A stretch of 64,000 nt of DNA, from contig OU342633.1 of NCBI GenBank assembly GCA_910589415.1, positions 9,152,858-9,216,857 on the forward strand, in the 5' to 3' direction. Position numbers and translations under genes: made by a program. Numbering within the stretch: the first letter of the stretch is position 1; every line of letters begins with the position of its first letter. The notes below the pieces were generated by a model. It saw only the letters and a program-made list of their open reading frames with translations. It was not told the DNA's origin and did not search any database. This document shows positions 33,048-42,640 of this stretch, one piece after another. The stretch comes from Malachius bipustulatus. Its lineage: Eukaryota > Arthropoda > Insecta > Coleoptera > Melyridae.

Positions 33048-36000
33048 TTATTCGCTGTCTCCACAGTAGGGTGCCAGACGATTCAGGTGGACTACCTTCA
33101 TCTTGCACTTGGGGGCTCCGCTCCGCTGTATCCTATACACCACGTCGTTTATCCTTTTAATAATTGTGTAAGGCCCTTCCGAGGATGGCATAAACTTAGG
33201 CGACAAACCCTTCTTCCTAGTTGGATTATAAAACCACACTTTGTCTCCTTCTGTGAAGCCGCCGGAGTTTGCCTTCAAGTCGTACCTCGCCTTCATTCGG
33301 TCGCTGGCCAACTTGATCTTCCTCCTGACTAGGGAATGCACTTCTGCCATGGAGTTTCTTAATTCGTCGACATAATTTCTGATCTCCGATGGTGGACTGC
33401 TTGGTGAACCGTACACCAAATCACAGGGTAGCCGAATCTCCTTGCCGAATACAACTTTGTCTGGTGTCTGCCCTGTAGTCTCATGGATGGCTGCCCTATA
33501 TGACATCAGCAACAAAGGCAGGTACTGGTCCCAGTCTCTCTGATTGTTGCTCACCACCTTCGACAGATGTTCCTCCATTGTTCGATTAAACCGTTCTACC
33601 ATACCGTCAGATTGTGGATGGAGAGGTGTAGTCCTTGTCTTGTTTATCCCGAGCAGTTTACACATTTCTGCGAAAACTTGGGATTCAAAGTTTCGTCCTT
33701 GATCGGAATGCAACTCTAAAGGTACGCCAAATCTGCTAATTAAATTATCCACCAAGACTCTCGCAACTGTAGCAGCTTCTTGGTTCGGTATGGCGTATGC
33801 TTCAGGCCACTTGCTGAAATAATCCATGGCAACCAGGATAAAGCGATTGCCGCTGTCGCTGATTGGAAAAGGACCTGCTACGTCTATGGCTATCCTCTCA
33901 AATGGGGCTCCGACGTTGTACTGCTTCATAGCACCTGTCAGTCTTCTGCTTGGGCCCTTGCTTGCAGCACATTTCTCGCACTTACGGCACCAGGCTTCGA
34001 CATCGTCCTTGCAGTTCACCCAGTAGAACCTCTCTCGAACTTTTGCTAGTGTTTTGTTCACTCCGAAGTGAGCTCCTGATGTACCTCCATGGATCACTTC
34101 GAGAATCTTCGGAACTTTACTCCTTGGAACCACCAACTGCATGACGATCTTCTTTCCGTCGGCACTCTCCCAGGCTCTCTTCAGCAGACCATTTTCGATT
34201 TGCAGCGACTCCCATTGTGACCATAGAGCTTTATATTCTGGGCTACGTGGAGAAACCTCTGCCCACGTTGGTCTCGGTCCATTCTCTTCTTTACGTTTTA
34301 AAATGTCTCCGATGTCTTCGTCTTTTTCTTGCTCTTTCCTGCATGCTTCTATCGTCCATCCTGTATCTGCATTAATCACGATCCTTCGAACGCACTCTTC
34401 CTTCTGGCTATCCTCAATCCGCTCACAATGTGAGCATTTCACGCATGGCCTCCTTGATAATGCATCAGCGTTCTGGTGTAATCTGCCTGCACGATGTTTT
34501 ATTTTGAAGTTGAACTGCTGTAGTCGTTCTATCCACCTAGCAGTCTGACCTTCCACGTTCTTTATCTTCATCAGCCAGGTGAGCGCGCCGTGATCTGTTC
34601 TGATCAGGAATTCATTCCCATGCAGGTAATTTTTAAAATGCTCCACCGATTTGATGATCGCCAGTAATTCTTTCCTGGTGGTACAGTAGTTCCTCTCAGG
34701 CTTTGTCAAGGTCTTGCTGTAGTACTCGATGACTCGCTCTTCTCCATCTTGGACTTGCGATAGAACAGCACCTATCCCGATATTACTTGCGTCAGTATCA
34801 AGTACGTACTTCCCTTCTCTTTGAGGATATGACAGGATCGGACTAGAAATCAAAGCCTTTTTCAGTCTTCGGAAAGCGTCTTCACACTTGGCATCCCAGA
34901 TGAAAGGCGTCTTCAATTCGGTGAGCTTATGGAGCGGAGCTGCTACATCTGCAAATTTCTTGACAAATCTTCGGTAGTATGTACAAAGACCGAGGAAACT
35001 ACGGACTTCGTGTCTGTCTTTAGGAGTCGGTCAATCACGAATCGATGCTACTTTGCTCTCGCTGGTCTGGATTCCTTCAGAAGTTACGGCATGTCCCAAA
35101 AACTCAACCTTCTTCTTAAATAGCGAACATTTTTCTGGATTCAGCTTCAGGTTGGCAGTTCTGAATCGATCGAAAATTTCCTGAAGGTTGTTAATGTGAT
35201 CTTGAACAGTGGAACCCATAACCATGACATCGTCCAGGTATACTAGGCATGTTTTCCAGGTCAGCCCTCGGAGTACCATCTCCATCAGTCTTTCAAATGT
35301 GGCTGGCGCGTTGCAAAGACCAAATGGCATAACCTTGAAATTGTACAGACCCGTGCCAGTAGAAAACGCAGTTTTCTCTTTGTCGTTTGGGTGCATGCCA
35401 ACCTGCCAGTAACCGCTCTTCAGGTCCAAGGTTGAGAACCAGGTTGAGCCAGACAAGGTACATAAAATGTCGTCGATTCTTGGTAGCGGGTAGCTGTCCT
35501 TCTTCGTAACATCGTTCAACTTCCTATAGTCGACGCAAAACCTTGTTGTTCCATCCTTCTTGGTTACTAACACGACTGGCGATGACCACGGGCTGTTGGA
35601 TTCCTCAATCACTCCGTCTTTCAGCATCTGCTCCAGCATGGTTGATACCTCTTCTTGTTTCGCAATCGGCAGTCTTCTTGGGGCTTGTCTTATTGGTTGG
35701 GTGTCGCCTGTATTTATTCGGTGTTGCACAATGTCCGTTCTGCCTAATTTCATGTTCCCTGTTGCGAAAACGTCTTGGTTCCTCTTCAAAAATTCTTTCG
35801 CCAACTTTGTCTCGTCTTTTGACAGTTCTTCGAAGTCAACTTCCGGCAGGACAATCTTCATCTTCCTTGTATCTGCCTTCTCCTTGCCCTCCATATTCTC
35901 GCAACAGCTGATCTTCTTGACTGGTACGCAAATTCCAAGTACGTCACCTTCCTTGATCCTTGAGCTACCAGAAAACACATTTGCAACACGTACAGGAATC

Positions 36001-36638
36001 TCTCGACTAGTGTTGACTAACGTCTTGGCTATTATCAGATTCTTGTTACTATCTGGGGATGGCTCGACTAACCCAACGCAGCTTCCGAGATCTGCTTCCA
36101 GTCTGGCCGGGACTATCTGCTCGCTGAACCCTCGGATGGTGGTCGTTGAACTCGCAATTAGTCTCGTCATTACCTTCTGTGATTTTCTAGAGCTCAGTAC
36201 CAAGTCTTCTTCACCCAATCTCAGGATACCTTGTTTCGGATCAATCCGCAATCCATGCTGTTGAATGATGTCTTGTCCCAGAATAAACTCGTCTTCAATC
36301 TCGGCTACCACAACCGTATGACGCAGTTCCAGGGCTCCAAGCTGGATTCGGCCATCTACTTCGCCGATGATATCTGCGATTTCACCTGTCGCTGTCTTCA
36401 ACTGGACCCGCCTTGATGGATGACGAATTACAGCAGGACTGACCATGTCCTTCCTTACCAATGAGATCGATGATCCGGTGTCGAGTACCATGGCAACAGA
36501 TTTACCATTTATCTGCCCTTCAATGGCTAGGCTGTCTACGTGGCGTTGGAGTGTTCGGATGGAAACGATCTTGGGGGCCTTGTTGTTGTCAGCCAGCATT
36601 CGCCCCTTCACACTGGCTGAAGTTAGTTTTCCTGCCAT
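33048..36638 (-). pseudogene. pol: Gypsy Pol polyprotein with a single in-frame TGA
   Basis: Reading from ATG 36638, one frame runs 1196 codons to 33048, broken only by TGA at 35031-35033, where related proteins usually have Trp before PTP. Domains in order: aspartic protease (MVLDTGSSISLV, about residue 50), RT (YPLPRIDDIL, FGLCNAPATF, YLDDVMVMG), RNase H (LDTDASNIGIGAVLSQ and TRKELLAI), integrase zinc domain (HFGVNK with CRKCEKC), integrase DDE core (VAMDYFSKWPEAY, HSDQGRNFE, Glu in GMVERFNRT), and a C-terminal basic region. The frame starts inside the gag end and is offset by -1. It would make the enzymes for reverse transcription and integration. The stop probably abolishes function. Read-through is possible but unsupported. 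Confidence 0.95.
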
Positions 36639-37933
36639 CGACGGGGAGCTTCCCGTTCTCGAGAGACACTTCTCTCTCTGCTCCCGCTCCTGTCCCTGCC
36701 TGGTCTTCGTTCCAGGGATCCACCACGTCTCGGAGTCTCACTAACTTTACAGTCACGTATAAAATGTGAACTGGATCTACAACGGTAGCACTGCTTCCTG
36801 TTTTCGTCCCTCCTTGGAGTCCAACCTCTTTTCCCATCATTCAACTGCTCAGAGATCTTATCCATCGTCTTATTAAACTTTTCCAATATGGCAGTCACAT
36901 TCTCTTCTTTATCTTCATTAATTGTCACTGCTCGTACCTTGGAAAAGTTTCTACCATTGGACGCCTTGATTGCTGCATCTATTTCGAGCGCTCTAACTAG
37001 CGCTTCGCTGGACTTTGTCAAATGTGACATGCGCAGGATCTTCTGTATTTCTGTGTCACGTATTCCGTTGACAAAGGTTTGTGAGGCTAGTTGTTCCTTG
37101 AAATTCTGCGGCGAGTCCGGGTAGGCTTGATGGACAATCCTGTTGACATCTGCTTCGAACTCCTGTAGCGACTCGTTCGGCTTCTGCACTCTGCTCATTA
37201 ACTGATTTTGGAACACCTGCTCCATATGGCGATTGCCGAACCGAAGTTCTAATGCTGCACTCAATTGGTTGTAATTCGAGTGCAGTTCTACGGGCAGTGT
37301 TTGCAGCATGTCCACAGCTTGCCCTCGAAGAGCAAGAACCAGTGCCGTTGCCTTCTCTGCGTCGTTCCACCCGTTGGCCATGCATGCAGCCTGAAACTGC
37401 ATCTTATACGCAGTCCAGGGAGTTGTTCCGTCGTACGCTGGTGGTTTCACTTTCGCACCAAAACTGCTAGACGGTGCGGCACACGGAGAATGCTTCACCT
37501 CAGAACTTTCCAGAGTTTTGAGTTTTGTCTCGAAGTCGTTCTTCATTTCTTCTACCAGCAGTTTTGTTTTATTTTCCACTAGTTTTACTTCGTCGCGAAC
37601 ACCACCGACTTCGTTGCGAACACCATTGACTTCATCACGAACACCATCAATGTCTTGTTTCACTTTGTTTAGTCCAAACACATAATCGTCTTTTTGCTGC
37701 AGAATAACTTTTAGCAGCTGCTCTTCACTATCCTTCTGCTGTTGCAGCAGCTTCTCTTCACTTTCTTTTTGTTGCTGCATCAATAACCTTTGCTGCTCTT
37801 GGCCGTCTTCAAGCTTCTTCATGATGCTTTTCTGCTCTTCCTGGCCGTTTTTGAGCAGTAACATCATATCCGCCAACATTTGCTCAGACATTTTGTCGCT
37901 TCTAGTTTCCTTTCCACTTCTTAATTTACCCAT
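36623..37933 (-). CDS. gag: Gypsy Gag, 436 residues, intact
   Basis: Open from ATG 37933 to TAA at 36623. The N-terminal ~150 residues are Gln/Glu/Lys-rich coiled coil (LQQQKESEEKLLQQQKDSEE and similar, then VRDEVNGVRNEVGGVRDEV heptads). The capsid-like middle reads PPAYDGTTPWTAYKMQFQA, then LRGQAVDMLQTLP and LMSRVQKPNESLQEFEADVN, the retrotransposon-gag pattern. A CCHC zinc knuckle CYRCRSSSHFIRDC is near the end, followed by an Arg/Ser/Glu tail. Gag would assemble particles and bind RNA. It overlaps the Pol start by 16 bp in a different frame, so Pol needs a -1 shift or reinitiation. I see no perfect slippery heptamer at the overlap. Confidence 0.93.
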   Translation of the reverse strand: MGKLRSGKETRSDKMSEQMLADMMLLLKNGQEEQKSIMKKLEDGQEQQRLLMQQQKESEEKLLQQQKDSEEQLLKVILQQKDDYVFGLNKVKQDIDGVRDEVNGVRNEVGGVRDEVKLVENKTKLLVEEMKNDFETKLKTLESSEVKHSPCAAPSSSFGAKVKPPAYDGTTPWTAYKMQFQAACMANGWNDAEKATALVLALRGQAVDMLQTLPVELHSNYNQLSAALELRFGNRHMEQVFQNQLMSRVQKPNESLQEFEADVNRIVHQAYPDSPQNFKEQLASQTFVNGIRDTEIQKILRMSHLTKSSEALVRALEIDAAIKASNGRNFSKVRAVTINEDKEENVTAILEKFNKTMDKISEQLNDGKRGWTPRRDENRKQCYRCRSSSHFIRDCKVSETPRRGGSLERRPGRDRSGSRERSVSREREAPRRWQEN

Positions 37934-37965
37934 TAACTAATTAATCTTCTTGCTGGAATCCGTAG

Positions 37966-37981
37966 CCCGCTTCTGACACCA
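37966..37981 (-). promoter_or_regulatory. Primer-binding site for tRNA-Leu
   Basis: The minus strand reads TGGTGTCAGAAGCGGG, complementary to a tRNA-Leu 3' end (CCCGCTTCTGACACCA type), two bases from the LTR end at 37984. Confidence 0.85.
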
Positions 37982-38034
37982 GTTGTTACGGGTTTCTCAA
38001 TAATAAATCACCACCAAAAAGTCTTACAAATTAC

Positions 38035-38040
38035 TTTATT
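38035..38040 (-). promoter_or_regulatory. LTR poly(A) signal
   Basis: AATAAA on the minus strand about 50 bp before the LTR end, in the expected R region. Confidence 0.65.
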
Positions 38041-38265
38041 CACTAATCCAAATTATAACCTCTAATTCTAATTAGGTTGTCCAAGATGCTGTCAAAATGG
38101 ATTCAATATGGCCGCCTGTAGAACTGAACAGCTCTTATTGAAAGTGGTGTGGATTATTAAGATAACATTATTTGTTTATTTCTTTTTTATATACTTAAAA
38201 GTTGAAGCCTTTTAAAAGGTCATAGACAATCTCTTATTCCCTATTAAATTGGTTTTGGGTTAAAA

Positions 38266-39060
38266 ATGCCTACCGCCTGCTGTTGTGTTGTAATAAAGTG
38301 TGGAATCCGTGGAGATCGCGATTTTGAGCATCGCAAAGATCTCAATGAACTTTCTAAAAAAGACGTGTGAAATGGCTTCAAGCAATTAGAAGATCTGATT
38401 TATCAGAAACAACCTAATATGCCAGGGTTTGCAGCAAACATTTTTTGTCTGGTAAGCTGATACTGATACGCATTTATGTAATAATATGTACCTACCTACC
38501 TACCTACCTACCTACCTAATCGGATATTTTTTCCTGTAGATGTAAATGGACCCCGTTATGCAATAGGGAACCAACTGACATTCTGCGAAAAAATGAGATA
38601 ATTTGTATTTCTAGCTCAACTAGGGTTCTAAACGTTTTGCAATAGAGGAGCCAAGTGTTGGAGCTCTGCTTACACCATCTATTGATCACATGCACCAACT
38701 GAAAAATTTAGAAGGCATGTAGGTACTACATTTTTACTACATCAGTAATTTCTCATTTAACTCAGTTGTATTTCTGTTGGTTGGTTCCCTATTGCAAAAG
38801 GGGGTCCAAATGCAATGTTATAACGATGATAAAAAAATACTCTGTTCACTTCAAATTCTTGATTTCGATATTTAAATTTTAGGAAAACCATCAGCATTAG
38901 TTGATGAAAATTGAAAACGATCCTGACAGGTTTCCTTCTTTGGCCATGGGATATAATAACTCAGATGTTGCTTTAAAAAGGGCTAAAGATGATCTGCTCA
39001 GAAAGAATACAATACAGAGTTGAGAAAAGAAGAAAAAGTTCAAAATGAGAGTATTTCGGA
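38266..39060 (+). pseudogene. THAP-domain transposase N-terminus, with an intron
   Basis: ATG at 38266 gives MPTACCCVVIKCGIRGDRD, then in other frames WLQAIRRSDLSETT, a stop, and YARVCSKHFLSGK. Together they supply the C2CH zinc ligands, the invariant Trp and the AVPTIF-like end of a THAP finger. A GT donor at 38452 (TCTGGTAAG) and an AG acceptor at 38881 (TTTTAGGAAAACC) bound a 431-bp intron at the position where THAP genes often splice. The second exon reads KPSALVDE and PSLAMGYNNSDVALKRAKDD before decaying. THAP fingers bind the element ends (family knowledge). The catalytic core was not found. Confidence 0.8.
38491..38517. repeat. CCTA microsatellite
   Basis: Nearly seven CCTA units in a row inside the THAP intron. 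Short TACCTA runs recur across the window. Confidence 0.95.
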
Positions 39061-39861
39061 GGTACTTAATTTGTGATATTTTTTGAGTTTATTTATTTAT
39101 GTATTAATTTCGTTAACTTGAGAGTTTTTATGTGACAAATCATGGAGAGTCCTCCAGTAGTGCTGTCGCCAATCTGCAAGATGATGCTGCTGGCAGAAAG
39201 TGATAAAACAGATTCAAACCATCTCTGTTCTGTACAGGAGATGACATAACACAAATGTTACCTACTGTCTTCTAGTGGCCTAGATATTCAGGGTTGGTGC
39301 CCTTTTCTTTTTATGAAAGTTTTTTTTTAATTGTTAAATATTTATCTGTTATTTTATTCCAACTTAATTTAATTATGACTTGAAGTTGCGTTAAAAACCT
39401 TTCGCACATCAATCTCATAAATACAGTATTCTTATGCGTTCATTCAATTTTGAATACTTTCACCGTTTTTTAAATTGGCTTTCTGAATTTTTTAGTGACA
39501 CGGTCATATTAGTACTATAGTATTGTTAAAGTTACCTACTGTAAAAATTTCAGTCTCCAATAAATTAATATATAAAATAATAATTGTGTTTTTATAAAAC
39601 TGTAATTTTATTGACAACTTTGTAATGAGCACCAGCTTATGTTACAATAAAGTATATTATGTTCATTAAAATAAATAAAATGTATGTTTCTGAAGTTGTT
39701 GATTTTTTCTACAATTGATATGTTATCTCCATGCTGAAGCTATTATGAAGTTTCATAAACTCAAAAAATTCTTAAAAACATTTATCAAGATTATAATAAA
39801 GGTTTAAAAACACAAGTATAAAAGATATACCTATAAAATTTATAATAGTACATTAATAAAA

Positions 39862-40999
39862 TTAGTTGATACTGTAAGGGATTATGGTAGGGAGTGATAA
39901 TGGTGATTGACCTTCAATGGCAGGAATTTCGTCAACAGAATAAGACGGCTTTTCTACATTGGATTTTTTATTTAATTCCATTTCACTAAGTCGAACAATT
40001 GGAACTTCTGATATTTTTGGAACGTTCCATGCTGCCACAGCATCTGTACACGATGAGATGGTTTTTGTTCTGTGATTATGCTCCACTGTGAACAGCAAAG
40101 CAGCAACATGACTACAAACTTCAGAGAGCCCAGCCATGCAGGTGCAATGGCCACAATTTATGGCACCGTCTTCTTCACAGATAATTCAAGCAAGCAAGGC
40201 GGTTTGTTCATTCGTTGAGAATGCTTTACCCTAAACAAAAAACAATACATTAATAAAAACAAGTTAATGATCAAGATATTTTATTGCTATGGGTCATAGG
40301 ATAGTATTTTCATTTTACCTTTCCAATGAAGATCACACATGATTCTTCTTCTCATTGCGCCGTCTCCCGTCGAAGGTTGGCGATCCAAATGGCAACTGTA
40401 GTTTTTGAAACTGCAGCACGAAATATTTCTGCAGATGAGCGGTCAAACCACCTCCTCAGGTCCTTCAGCCATGAGTTCTGGCGTCTTCCCACTGATCTCT
40501 TGCCCTGCACTTTACCCTCTATTATGAGTCGGAGTAGCTCGTATCTTTCTCCTCTCAGTACGTGACCCAAGTATTGCATTTTTCTCTTTTTGATGGTGTT
40601 CAGTAACTCTTTTTCTTTATTCATTCGTTGGAGTACTTCGACGTTGGTGATCCTCTGCACCCATGAAATTCGCAGCATCCGCCTGTAGACATACATTTCG
40701 AAGGCCTCTATCCTTTTTTCTGTCTGTGGGTCCATTGTCCAGCTTTCGCAACCGTAGAGTAAGACAGAGAAGATGACATGATTAGCAATTTGCTTCAATC
40801 CCATTAAATGCAAAAGCCTGCACTTGTAGCCGCTTAAACTTTTATAAGCCTTCGTTTTCTTTTGTATAAAAACTGTGTGGCTCAACACTAAATACGACAC
40901 GATGTCTGGTGCAGAAACAGGTGGTCCAGGATCCTCTGGAGTTAAGAAAAATGGATCAACGCCGTTCAAGATCCTAATTTTTTCTTTATAGCGAACCAT
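39862..40999 (-). pseudogene. SWIM-zinc (YqaJ-type) protein of the THAP element, interrupted
   Basis: The N-terminal exon (40999 to about 40800) reads VRYKEKIRILNGVDPFFLTP and SAPDIVSYLVLSHTVF and KAYKSLSGYK. After the inserted non-LTR segment the protein resumes near 40240 with a KAFSTNEQTALL-type segment, then NCGHCTCMAGLSEVCSHVAA (a SWIM zinc pattern CxC...CxH), LLFTVEHNHRTKTISSCTDA and WNVPKISEVP. From memory this order (KDP-type N-terminus, SWIM, then YqaJ exonuclease) is found in invertebrate transposon proteins. The nuclease part is missing because the frame stops at 39862. The SWIM motif probably binds DNA or protein. Confidence 0.75.
40352..40800 (-). pseudogene. Non-LTR RT C-terminus inserted in the SWIM gene
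   Basis: FSVLLYGCESWTMDPQTEKR, EAFEMYVYRRMLRISWVQRI, KKRKMQYLGHVLRGERYELL and RSVGRRQNSWLKDLRRWF form the C-terminal end of an insect RTE-like RT. The stop at 40352 is followed on the minus strand by GAGAAGAAGAA, a short tail. It is 5'-truncated. By chance it entered the same frame as the SWIM exon, so one 215-codon open frame now fuses both proteins. Confidence 0.9.
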
Positions 41000-41429
41000 A
41001 ATGTCGGAAGCACCACTTTCTAAAGATAACAGGTAATCATACTTTTCTTAGTAACATCATTGTTATTGTAACTGACAAGCACACACACTGAATAACAGTA
41101 AACTTAAGATATAGCTCGATGTTCGAATTGATTATTTCGAAATGTTATAAATAAAATAAAACTTCTCTAATTGCCGCGTGCTGACTGTTCTGGTTCGATG
41201 ATTTGCGTTTGTGTTTCTACAGGCCGCCATTTTGACAGTTGAAAGGTCACGTGTTCTGGACAACCTAATAAACACACACAGCTGATTACTACTTGTACTA
41301 ACTATCACTACTGGCTCCCTTACTTCACTTCATTACTGCTCTGTTCAGCTTCCACTAGTTACTGCTCTGTCTTCACTTCACTCTATGTCCAAACTAAACT
41401 AAACTGTTTTACGCAACCGCGAGGCTGCT

Positions 41430-41440
41430 CTTATATAGCT
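41430..41440 (-). promoter_or_regulatory. LTR TATA box
   Basis: The minus strand reads AGCTATATAAG inside the 5' LTR, followed by GAGCAGCCTCGCGGTTGCG. Transcription would start about 30 bp downstream, near 41400. This is position-based inference. Confidence 0.75.
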
Positions 41441-41661
41441 CCCCCGACGCATCAGTAGGTACGTTCTAGTAGGTTCATTATCGACTCTCGTAGATTGCAG
41501 AAATCGCATCGACCGTCAACACGTCATTCCAGACCTGCGTAGAACTGTCGCGAACGTGTCATTGACTAATCCAGTATAAAGAATGTAAACAAACAAGCAA
41601 ATGGTGTACTAGAATGTTAAAGAAGTAATTACTAGAATTTCTCCAGAGCGGTGTCGTTATA

Positions 41662-42640
41662 ATATACATGGCTTATAGAGTCATGCCACCACAACTGTAA
41701 AACTCTACGAAACAACGGACAAAATTAAGATAGGCAGAGGAGTTCGACAGGGGGACACCATCTCACCAAAACTTTTCACAGTTGTTCTCGAATATGTAGT
41801 GAAATCGCTGTCTTGGAAAAATAGAGGAATCAATATTGATGGCGAAAGGCTGACACACCTCAGATTCACGGATGATATAGTTATTGTAACGGATAACATT
41901 GACGATGCAAAGACAAATGCTTGAGGACACAGTACAGGCCTCATCAAAAGTCAGCCTACGAATAAATACAACTAAACCCAGATAATGAAAATCTAGTGCT
42001 TGCACAAAACATCCAGTTAGGAGACTCCAAGATAGAAGAGACTCATATGTACAGGTACCTCGAGTACGAAATACAAATTAGAAAGAACAACCAAACTCAC
42101 GAGATACAGCGTACAATAGGTTTGGGTTGGGTTGCTTTTGGCAAATTAAGAGAGGTGTTTAAAAGCAATATACTCATATGTCTGAAGAGAAAGGAGTATG
42201 AACAATGCGTGCTGCCTGTAATAACATATGGAGCAGAAACTCTGACATTAACAAAGAGGTTAGCAGAAAATCTGAGAGTATGCCAAAGGGCAATGGAGAG
42301 AGCCATTCTGGGAATCACTAGAAGAGATAGAATATTCAATGATATCATCAGACAAAGGACGCAAGTTAAAGATATAGTTGAGTGCATAGCAAGAATTAAA
42401 TGGAGATGGGCAGGTCACGTGGCGAGAACATCAAATGACAGGTGGACTAAACGAATATCAGAATGGCGACCACGAGAAGATAAACGTAATAGAGGTAGAT
42501 CACCTACACGCTGGAGCGATGATATAAGAAGAATTGCTGGGAATTGGATAATGGCGGCCCAGAACCGAGAGACATGGAAGGACTTAGAGGAGGCCTGTGT
42601 CCAGCAGTAGACAATGACGGCTACAGGATGATGACTTATG
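41662..42640 (+). pseudogene. RTE-like RT, 3' half, 5'-truncated
   Basis: It starts flush with the LTR end. The first part in shifting frames reads GVRQGDTISPKLFTVVLEYV, then LRFTDDIVIV (catalytic DD, with T in place of the usual A). The 204-codon frame 41996-42610 has YLEYEIQIRKNNQTHEIQRT, CVLPVITYGAETLTL, RAMERAILGITRRDRI and WAGHVARTSNDRWTKRISEW to the last AQNRETWKDLEEACVQQ. This end is diagnostic of RTE-like elements. It is followed by GATGATGAC, the usual short tail. One stop and frameshifts make it inactive. Confidence 0.9.

Larger units (their letters stand above)
38074..41266. mobile_element. DNA transposon with convergent THAP and SWIM genes (ISL2EU/IS4EU-like)
   Basis: The ends AGGTTGTCCA (38074) and GGACAACCT (41266) are inverted. 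The similarity continues for about 50 bp (CTGTCAAAATGG and GGCCGCCTGTAGAA on the left against TTCTACAGGCCGCC and CCATTTTGACAG on the right). TA flanks both sides, consistent with a 2-bp TA target. A THAP protein is coded on the plus strand from the left and a SWIM-zinc protein on the minus strand from the right. From memory, ISL2EU/IS4EU elements pair a THAP transposase with a YqaJ-type nuclease protein. The nuclease domain itself is not visible here. Between the two genes (39060-39860) I see nothing else. Confidence 0.75.
32811..41661 (-). mobile_element. Ty3/Gypsy LTR retrotransposon, nearly intact coding region
   Basis: Minus-strand order: 5' LTR (41661 down to 37984, split by a 3.2-kb DNA transposon), primer site, gag, pol, polypurine tract and a truncated 3' LTR (33007 to 32811). 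LTR parts that can be compared (about 200 bp) differ at only a few positions. There is no env frame between pol and the 3' LTR. Gag is open and pol has one stop, so this is by far the youngest large element. The missing half of the 3' LTR and the split 5' LTR mean that it could not move as it stands. Confidence 0.92.
37984..41661 (-). repeat. 5' LTR, about 485 bp, split by a DNA transposon
   Basis: The LTR occupies 37984-38073 and 41267-41661. The inner end is TGTTACGGG on the plus strand. The outer end reads CGTTATA in both LTR copies. The intervening 38074-41266 is an inserted DNA transposon. Confidence 0.88.

Noticed and set aside
36623..36645. Classical -1 slippery heptamer at the gag-pol overlap
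   Set aside because: The overlap contains GGAAAAC, which does not fit the XXXYYYZ pattern. Only the frame offset can be stated.
34141..36769. Several plus-strand frames of 60-234 codons
   Set aside because: They are antisense shadows of the Gypsy gag-pol on the minus strand.
33048..37933. Endogenous retrovirus with an envelope
   Set aside because: No open frame lies between the Pol stop and the polypurine tract and 3' LTR, so there is no env. It is a plain Gypsy retrotransposon.
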